A DNA stretch of 9,400 bases from Candidatus Methanomethylophilaceae archaeon (GTDB lineage: Archaea; Thermoplasmatota; Thermoplasmata; Methanomassiliicoccales; Methanomethylophilaceae): the NCBI GenBank assembly GCA_017616575.1, contig JAFZXW010000139.1:1-9400 (forward strand), given 5' to 3'. A program made the translations under genes and the position numbers. The notes below the pieces were generated by a model, which saw nothing but the letters and a program-made list of their open reading frames with translations, was not told the origin of the DNA and did not search any database. Positions 1 to 5,458 of this stretch are shown here, piece after piece. The first letter of the stretch is position 1. Each line of letters starts with the position of its first letter.

Positions 1-1593
1 AATATCGATCCAAACACGACGAAATACATGGTAAGAGCCAGAATCAACGCAGACGGAATCATCGAGAAGCCCGATGTCGTCGGAGCAATCTTCGGCCAGA
101 CCGAGGGCCTCCTCGGAGACGAGCTGGACCTCAGGGACCTGCAGAAATCCGGAAGGATAGGCAGGATAGAGGTCGAGGTCGTCTCCAAAGCCGGGAAATC
201 GGACGGGATAATCTACATGTCCTCCAGCCTGGACCAGGTGGAGACCGTCATCCTCGCCTCCGCCCTCGAGACCGTCGACCGCGTCGGTCCCTGCAGGGCC
301 TCGATCCACGTGCTGGGAATTGAGGACGTCAGGGTGACCAAGAGGGAGAAGGTCGTGGAGCGCGCCAAGGAGCTCCTCAACGACCTCATCAAGCAGTCCA
401 AAGGGTCCAGCTACGACCTCATGGACAGCGTGAGGCAGAGCGTGCAGGTGGAGGAGATAACCGTCTACGGCAAGGACAGGTGCCCCGCCGGGCCGAACGT
501 CAAGGACTCCGAGGCCATAATCATCGTCGAGGGCAGGTCCGACGTCCTCAACCTCCTCAAGGCCGGCATCAAGAACGCCATCGCCGTCGAGGGGACCAAC
601 ATACCCAAGACCATCCAGGACCTCTCCAAAGAGAGGGTCGCCACCGCCTTCGTCGACGGAGACAGGGGCGGGGAGCTCATCCTCAGGGAGCTGTTCCAGG
701 TCGCGGAGGTCGATTTCGTCGCCCGCGCGCCCCGCGCCCACGAGGTCGAGGAGCTCACCGCCAAGCAGATAGTCAAATGCCTCCGCAACAAGGTCCCCGG
801 AGACCAGTACATGGAGATGAACGGCCTCATCACCGAGGAGAAGACCCTCGACGAGGACGTCGAAGACCGCAGGGAGCGGAGAGAGAGGCGCGACCGCGAC
901 GAGGACAGGGACGAGCGCAGGGAGCGGAGAGAGAGGCGCGAGGACGACCGCGACGAGCGCAGGGACAGAAGAGAGAGAAGGGACGAGGACAGGGACGAGC
1001 GCAGGGAGCGGAGAGAGAGGCGCGACCGCGACGAGGACAGGGACGAGCGCAGGGAGCACAAGTCCCGCTTCGACAACGACGCCATCGAGAAATACAGGAA
1101 GAAGAAGCCTGAATCCGAGGACGTTCCCGCGATTCCGGCCGCCGAGGAGCCCGCCATGATAGAGGCCCCCGAGGAGCCTACGCTCATCGAGGCCCCCGCC
1201 GCCGAGGAGGCACAGCCGAAGGAGGAGCCGGTCGAGGAGCCCAAGCCCAAGGCCAGGAGGACCCTCCGCGGCAAGAAGAGCTCGGACAAGGTCCTCAGCC
1301 CCGAGCAGACCCAGTACCGCGACATGCTCCTCGACCTCGCCACCACCCACAACGCGAAGATCCTGGGCGAGGGGAACTCCGTCATCAGGGAGGTCGCCGT
1401 GAAGAACCTTGTGAACTCCCTCAAGGAGGATTCCGAAGGCGCGGTCGCCATCGTTTTCGACGGAGTGATCTCCCAGAGGATACTCGACATTTCCGCCGAC
1501 AAGGGCATCACCACCGTGATAGGTACTCGCAAGGGCAACATATCCAAGATGCCCGCCGAAATCACCATCTGGACGAAAGAGGACCTGTATTGA
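1..1593 (+). CDS. dnaG: Archaeal DnaG primase-like / exosome-associated TOPRIM protein (5' partial)
   Basis: The reading frame is open from base 1; nine residues (NIDPNTTKY) precede the ATG at 28 and match the usual archaeal DnaG N-terminus, so the true start lies before the window. Residues below count from the ATG at 28. The conserved N-terminal block includes VVGAIFGQTEGLLG (17-30). The TOPRIM domain spans about 160-245, with the metal-binding Glu in EGRSDV (E169) and the acidic pair in DGDRGG (D210, D212). An Arg/Asp/Glu repeat fills 281-340, followed by a Pro/Glu-rich linker (361-408). The conserved C-terminal domain (about 427-521) contains AIVFDGVISQRILD. In archaea this protein binds the RNA exosome and poly(A) RNA and has primase-like activity in vitro; the replicative primase is PriS/PriL. 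The repeat makes it longer than typical family members. The stop overlaps the start of the next gene, so the two are probably co-translated. Confidence 0.95.
   Translation, partial: NIDPNTTKYMVRARINADGIIEKPDVVGAIFGQTEGLLGDELDLRDLQKSGRIGRIEVEVVSKAGKSDGIIYMSSSLDQVETVILASALETVDRVGPCRASIHVLGIEDVRVTKREKVVERAKELLNDLIKQSKGSSYDLMDSVRQSVQVEEITVYGKDRCPAGPNVKDSEAIIIVEGRSDVLNLLKAGIKNAIAVEGTNIPKTIQDLSKERVATAFVDGDRGGELILRELFQVAEVDFVARAPRAHEVEELTAKQIVKCLRNKVPGDQYMEMNGLITEEKTLDEDVEDRRERRERRDRDEDRDERRERRERREDDRDERRDRRERRDEDRDERRERRERRDRDEDRDERREHKSRFDNDAIEKYRKKKPESEDVPAIPAAEEPAMIEAPEEPTLIEAPAAEEAQPKEEPVEEPKPKARRTLRGKKSSDKVLSPEQTQYRDMLLDLATTHNAKILGEGNSVIREVAVKNLVNSLKEDSEGAVAIVFDGVISQRILDISADKGITTVIGTRKGNISKMPAEITIWTKEDLY
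868..1057 (+). repeat. In-gene Arg/Asp/Glu repeat within dnaG
   Basis: Four in-frame units of 16, 14, 14 and 16 residues (residues 281-340 from the ATG at 28) follow the pattern RRERRERR-DxDEDRDE. At DNA level 868-925 and 1000-1057 are identical over 58 bases, and 898-941 is repeated at 982-1025 over 44 bases. Such near-identity suggests expansion by slippage or recombination with the frame kept. The tract lies between the TOPRIM domain and the C-terminal domain and is predicted to be charged and either helical or disordered. Confidence 0.93.
1578..1583 (+). promoter_or_regulatory. Shine-Dalgarno-like AGAGGA deciding the TTG start
   Basis: AGAGGA lies six bases before the TTG at 1590, inside the last codons of dnaG. 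The later in-frame ATG at 1605 has no comparable purine motif at a suitable distance. This favours the TTG and translational coupling with dnaG. The match is short, so the ATG remains possible. Confidence 0.45.
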
Positions 1594-3128
1594 ACGAGAT
1601 TGAAATGACAGAGAAGAGAGCGGTGGAGACCTGGGACGACGTCGCAGGGATGACCTCCACAGAGGAGATCCTGATTCCCTCGGACCCGTTGGACAGGGTC
1701 CTTGGCCAGGAAGGAGCCATAGAGCTCGCCAAGATAGCCGCCCGCCAGCGCAGGCATCTGCTCCTGGTGGGCCCTCCCGGCACCGGGAAGTCCATGATAG
1801 CCCGCGCGCTGTCCATGAACCTGCCCGCCCCGTCCCACGAGGTAAGGGTCGTCAAGAACCCAGAGAACGCGGAGAGGCCGTTCCTGGAGATCCTCGACAG
1901 GGACGAGGTGGAGAAGGAGGAGAACCTGAAGAAGGAGTCCGTCGGGGTCCTCATGAAGCCCGAGGAGGCCCCCGCCAACGTCGCGGAGCACCTCGGATAC
2001 AAATGCAAAGGATGCGGCAAGTACTCCCTCCCCTCCGACCTGAACTGCCCCCACTGCAACTCCAGCAAGATGAACGGGGGAAGCAGGGGCAACCCGTTCC
2101 AGGACATCATGGGAAGCCTCGGAGGGATGCTTGGGGACGCCATGCCCCAGGTGACCGCCGGGAAGGAGAAGGTCCACACCACCCGCACCCGCAACGGCGA
2201 GGAGGAGACCGTCATATTCGAGCGCGCCGGAGACAAGATACGCATGCTCGACCAGAGCGCCCTCGACAAGAGGGGGGAGCTCCAGCGCACCTCCAACGAG
2301 AAGGTCCTGGTCAAGCTCAACAGGAACCCGTTCGTACTGGCCACCGGGGCCTCGGAGACCGAGCTCCTCGGAGACGTGAGGCACGACCCGTACGGAGGCC
2401 ACGACAAGCTCGGGACCCCCGCCTACGAGAGGGTCGTCGCCGGTTCCATCCACGAGGCCCACGAAGGGGTCCTGTTCGTGGACGAGATCTCCCACCTCGG
2501 CTCACTCCAGCGGTTCATCCTTACCGCGATGCAGGAGAAGACCTTCCCCATAATGGGAAGGAACCCCCAGTCCGCCGGGGCCAGCGTGAAGGTCGAGGAC
2601 GTGCCCTGCGACTTCATCCTCGTCGCCGCATGCAACATCCAGGACCTGGAGAACATACTGTCCCCACTGAGGTCCAGGATCATAGGTAACGGGTACGAGG
2701 TCCTCGTGGACATCGCCATGCCCGACACCCCTCACAACCGCGCCAAATACGCCCAGTTCGTCGCGCAGGAGGTCAACCTCGACGGCCACATCCCGCATGC
2801 GGACATAGAGGCCGTGAAGCTCATCATCGACGAGGGGAGGCGCCGCGCCAAGGAGGACAACCAGCGCAACTCGCTCACCCTGAGGCTGAGGGAGCTCGGC
2901 GGGCTCATCAGGTCCGCCGGTGACATCGCCGTCATGGAAGGGGCCGAGCTCATAACCGCGGACCACATCCGCAAGGCGCTCATGAGGTCCCGCCCGGTGG
3001 AGGAGCAGATCAAGGAGAGGTACGGGTCCTACAACAAGGGCCTGTCCAAGGACGTCTCCTCCGCCCAGAAGGAACGCTCCCAGTATTATTTCCAGACGGA
3101 GCATCTGGACGACAACATGTTCAACTGA
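1590..3128 (+). CDS. LonB-family AAA+ ATPase with zinc-ribbon insert and no protease domain
   Basis: A soluble AAA+ ATPase derived from archaeal LonB, with unknown substrate. Visible motifs are Walker A GPPGTGKS (61-68), Walker B LFVDEI (D298, E299), sensor-1 Asn in AACN (N349), arginine finger in LRSR (about 361-363) and a sensor-2 region LRLRELGGLIRSAGDIA (431-447). LonB-specific blocks such as ELLGDVRHDP (258-267) and LGTPAYERVVAGSIHEAHEG (274-293) confirm the family. LonB normally has two membrane segments between Walker A and Walker B. Here that insert holds CxxC-x10-CxxC (C139, C142, C153, C156), a likely zinc ribbon, then a Gly/Met-rich linker (162-192) and no hydrophobic stretch. The protein stops at 512 residues, soon after the AAA+ lid, so the Ser-Lys protease domain is absent. 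It starts at a TTG overlapping the dnaG stop. It probably remodels or unfolds a partner rather than degrading it; an exosome or replication link is inferred only from the operon. A chelatase-type ATPase is less likely given the LonB motifs. Confidence 0.85.
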   Translation: MNEIEMTEKRAVETWDDVAGMTSTEEILIPSDPLDRVLGQEGAIELAKIAARQRRHLLLVGPPGTGKSMIARALSMNLPAPSHEVRVVKNPENAERPFLEILDRDEVEKEENLKKESVGVLMKPEEAPANVAEHLGYKCKGCGKYSLPSDLNCPHCNSSKMNGGSRGNPFQDIMGSLGGMLGDAMPQVTAGKEKVHTTRTRNGEEETVIFERAGDKIRMLDQSALDKRGELQRTSNEKVLVKLNRNPFVLATGASETELLGDVRHDPYGGHDKLGTPAYERVVAGSIHEAHEGVLFVDEISHLGSLQRFILTAMQEKTFPIMGRNPQSAGASVKVEDVPCDFILVAACNIQDLENILSPLRSRIIGNGYEVLVDIAMPDTPHNRAKYAQFVAQEVNLDGHIPHADIEAVKLIIDEGRRRAKEDNQRNSLTLRLRELGGLIRSAGDIAVMEGAELITADHIRKALMRSRPVEEQIKERYGSYNKGLSKDVSSAQKERSQYYFQTEHLDDNMFN

Positions 3129-3621
3129 AACCCTTTCCCTCCTCTCCTCGCGGGGGGAGGGGTCGCCCCGTCCTGCATCTGCTGACGAAGGCTGACATGC
3201 GGTAGGCGTCGCCGCCGTCCGTGTAGAAATCGTCCAGATGGGCGATGCGGACGAAGCCTTGCGACTCGTAGAATCTCATCGCCGCCGTGTTCGTGGAACG
3301 GACCTCCAGCTGCATCACGCCGATCCCCTCCATCATGCACCTTCTGCGGAACGCCTCGAAGAGCTCCGTGCCTATCCCCCTCCCCCTGAACGCCACGTCC
3401 ACGGCGAACAGGGAGATGGTTACCCTGCCGGAATCCAGCTTGGAGCCGCAGATGGCCCCAAGCAAGTTGCCGAACACGTCCTCGGCGACGATCTGGCCGG
3501 TCGGCCATTGGTCGAGGAAGAAGCCGACGACGAGAGGGGAGAACATCTGGTCCAGGCTGGAGTTCATCAGCGCGCAGACCGCCTCCACGTCCCTCTCGTT
3601 CGCCTGCCTCAGAATCGCCAT
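3121..3621 (-). CDS. GNAT acetyltransferase, RimI/Ard1-like
   Basis: A 166-residue single-domain GNAT enzyme, which transfers acetyl from acetyl-CoA to an amine. The acetyl-CoA pyrophosphate loop is RGRGIG (79-84), after the beta strand SLFAVDVAF (70-78). Motif B is NTAAMRFYESQGF (111-123), preceded by LEVRSTN, the pattern of RimI-type N-terminal protein acetyltransferases. The substrate cannot be read from sequence; a small-molecule or drug acetylase is possible. The last 20 or so residues (RTGRPLPPRGEEGKGFS) look like an unstructured extension, and the stop overlaps the end of the convergent ATPase gene by eight bases. The gene starts four bases after the stop of the upstream HKD gene on the same strand, with a Shine-Dalgarno-like motif spanning that stop, so it is likely the last gene of a three-gene operon. 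Whether it acts on its operon partners is unknown; they are exported, so a direct link is not obvious. Confidence 0.88.
   Translation of the reverse strand: MAILRQANERDVEAVCALMNSSLDQMFSPLVVGFFLDQWPTGQIVAEDVFGNLLGAICGSKLDSGRVTISLFAVDVAFRGRGIGTELFEAFRRRCMMEGIGVMQLEVRSTNTAAMRFYESQGFVRIAHLDDFYTDGGDAYRMSAFVSRCRTGRPLPPRGEEGKGFS
3139..3162. terminator. Possible hairpin at the convergent gene ends
   Basis: CTCCTCTCC (3139-3147) can pair with GGGGAGGGG (3154-3162) around a six-base loop, giving nine pairs of which two are G-T. It sits just past the ATPase stop and inside the last codons of the convergent acetyltransferase gene. It could separate the two operons, but there is no T-run on either side as expected for archaeal termination, so the call is weak. 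Confidence 0.25.
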
Positions 3622-3623
3622 GC

Positions 3624-3629
3624 GATCAC
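3624..3629 (-). promoter_or_regulatory. Shine-Dalgarno-like GTGATC for the acetyltransferase
   Basis: On the minus strand GTGATC sits two bases before the ATG at 3621-3619 and includes the TGA stop of the upstream gene. It matches part of the archaeal anti-SD complement (GGAGGTGATC), though the spacing is short. It supports the chosen start and translational coupling. Confidence 0.4.
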
Positions 3630-5458
3630 TTCAACTTCTTCACCAAGGCTGCCCCGATCACGGCTATGACGATTATGGCTATATAGATCAGGCTGTGGCC
3701 GCCGGAACCTCCAGAATCCCCAGAATCGTCAGAACCCTGGTCCGCCGGATCCACCACATTATAGCTCATCGACGCCAAGGCCTCATGCCCGGACGAGTCT
3801 GAAACCGTCACCTTCAGGACATGCGCCCCCTTCGTAGGGGTGAAGGTGACGCTGGGATTGGTAGTCGTCTTGGTCTGGCCGTCCCCGAAGTCCCAGTCGT
3901 AGGTATAAGATCCTGAGGGGTTTACAGCGACCTTGAAAGTGGCGCTCTTCCCCAGCTCGTAGGTCTTCTGCGTCGTAGTTATGTTGACGGATATGTCGGC
4001 ATCAGGCTCTACCACGACATAGTCCATGGATGTCGTCGCCTTCTGACCTGATTTGTCGGTGACGGTCACCTTCAGGACGTGCGCCCCCTTCGTAGGGGTG
4101 AAGGTGACGCTGGGGACAGTGGTGGTCTTGGTCTGGCCGTCCCCGAAGTCCCAGTCGTAGGTATAGCTTCCAGAGGGGTCTACAGACACCCTGAAGGTGA
4201 CGTTCTTGCCCAGATCGTAGGTCTTCTGCGTCGTGGTTATGTTGACGGAAAGGCCGGAGAACTCGTAGTACCTGTTGAAATCCCTCTCGAACACGCCAGC
4301 GTAGTAATCGGCGACGTCTTTCGATTGTATCACGACGCCGACCTCCCTGTTGTTCTTGAAGGAGTTGGAGGTCCAGTTCACGGACGAGACGATGGAGACG
4401 TCGTCGCAGACGAGACCCTTGTTGTGCACATATGGCTTGTCCATGACGGCGGCCTTGATGGCGCTCCCATAATTGATGTCCGACACGAGCTTGGACGTGT
4501 TGCTGTCGTTGAGGATGAGCCTCGCGTCTACGCCCGAAGAGGCGCGTGAATTGAGGGTGAACAAAGGCGATGTGCTTTCAGTCCAGTCCTGATAGCTGTT
4601 CCCGATGCCCTGCTGCTGTACGTACAGGCGGTAGTTGGATTTGGACATCCAGTAATCCTCCGTATCGCGGGAGTTGTCCGGAGACAGCATCGGCGTCACC
4701 TTGGCGGAATACGTCTTGAACGACCCGCCGGACGGAGCATCGTAGTACAGAGTAGCGGCCTTCGCTTTGGGATAGACTTTGGAGAAGTCCCTTACATCGG
4801 ACCCGTTGAGGTCATCCATGAAGACGTCCGTCATATAGGACGTATAGCCCTTGCTCTCGATGACTGCGCCCCACCCGCGGTTGCCTGCGGTGTCGGTGTA
4901 GGTGCCGTCACGTACCTTGCCATTGAGGTTGTCCGTGGTCCAGTTCTCAGACGTCACTATAGTCTTCGTACCGTCGACGATGGCGTACTTCGCATGCACG
5001 AAGTTGAACCTGTCCTTGGAGACGCCGCCGATGAGCTTGACCTCGCCCCCGGCATCTATCAAGGCCTTGATTCTGGACTGCGTGACATCGTCGAAGCCAT
5101 ACGATTCAGGATCCGCCTCAATTAAAAGGATGACGTCCACCCCTTTCTTCTCCAGCTCGCACAGAAGCGCGTACATGTTCACATTGGCGAATTGATAGAT
5201 CTCGATGTACACGAACTCCTTGGCCCCGCTTATGGCGTTGAATATCGGAACGCCCCCGCTATCAGGGAACACGAATGGAGTGACTTTGGCGTCATACGAC
5301 AAAGAGGGGTCGAAAGCCCTGGTCTGGCCGGATTTAGCCATTGTCCAATCCTGGATGGAATCGGCGTCCGCGGAGTCCGTGAAAGGAACGGCCGAAAGGA
5401 CGACGACGACCGTCGCGGCTATGGCCAGAAGCATGGCTGTCTTGCTCATGGTCTTCAT
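3626..5458 (-). CDS. Secreted membrane-anchored HKD (phospholipase D/Nuc-like) protein with two PKD domains
   Basis: 610 residues. The N-terminus is a signal peptide (KTAMLLAIAATVVVVLSAV, 6-24), probably cut near residue 30. Two HKD catalytic motifs follow: H155-K157-D162 (HAKYAIVD) with SENWT after it, and H345-K347-D352 (HNKGLVCD) with SVNWT after it. Two intact motifs make a complete active site within one chain; the S-x-N-W-T tail resembles bacterial Nuc-type nucleases, though phospholipases share the fold. Each HKD half opens with a similar block (KVTPFVFPDSGG at 58-69, KVTPMLSPDNS at 253-263). Two PKD domains (about 403-483 and 488-569, each with WDFGDG) form a likely stalk. A Ser/Gly/Asp linker leads to a transmembrane helix (about 590-605) and a short KKLK cytoplasmic end, so the catalytic part faces outside. 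It is a tandem paralogue of the upstream gene but lacks the lamin-tail domain. An ATG three codons in is an alternative start. The substrate is unknown; nuclease and phospholipase are both open. Confidence 0.87.
   Translation of the reverse strand: MKTMSKTAMLLAIAATVVVVLSAVPFTDSADADSIQDWTMAKSGQTRAFDPSLSYDAKVTPFVFPDSGGVPIFNAISGAKEFVYIEIYQFANVNMYALLCELEKKGVDVILLIEADPESYGFDDVTQSRIKALIDAGGEVKLIGGVSKDRFNFVHAKYAIVDGTKTIVTSENWTTDNLNGKVRDGTYTDTAGNRGWGAVIESKGYTSYMTDVFMDDLNGSDVRDFSKVYPKAKAATLYYDAPSGGSFKTYSAKVTPMLSPDNSRDTEDYWMSKSNYRLYVQQQGIGNSYQDWTESTSPLFTLNSRASSGVDARLILNDSNTSKLVSDINYGSAIKAAVMDKPYVHNKGLVCDDVSIVSSVNWTSNSFKNNREVGVVIQSKDVADYYAGVFERDFNRYYEFSGLSVNITTTQKTYDLGKNVTFRVSVDPSGSYTYDWDFGDGQTKTTTVPSVTFTPTKGAHVLKVTVTDKSGQKATTSMDYVVVEPDADISVNITTTQKTYELGKSATFKVAVNPSGSYTYDWDFGDGQTKTTTNPSVTFTPTKGAHVLKVTVSDSSGHEALASMSYNVVDPADQGSDDSGDSGGSGGHSLIYIAIIVIAVIGAALVKKLK
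3797..3991 (-). repeat. PKD-encoding direct repeat, copy 2
   Basis: Encodes residues 490-554 of the HKD protein and matches the copy at 4055-4249 with a fixed 258-base offset. Blocks of 41 bases (3867-3907 versus 4125-4165) and 35 bases (3822-3856 versus 4080-4114) are identical. This points to recent in-gene duplication or gene conversion of the PKD module. Confidence 0.9.
4055..4249 (-). repeat. PKD-encoding direct repeat, copy 1
   Basis: Encodes residues 404-468 of the same protein. It is the partner of the copy at 3797-3991 and is in frame with it, so domain number could change by recombination without breaking the gene. The upstream paralogue has only one PKD domain, and that one is much more divergent. 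Confidence 0.9.

Noticed and set aside
868..1057. Repeat region considered as a CRISPR or other noncoding array
   Set aside because: The units are in frame, have no unique spacers, and encode a continuous Arg/Asp/Glu tract inside dnaG.
465..2495. A 676-residue open frame on the minus strand opposite dnaG and the ATPase gene
   Set aside because: It crosses two well-recognised genes, resembles no known family, and has the Ser/Arg/Leu-rich composition expected from antisense reading of GC-rich codons and the Arg/Glu repeat.
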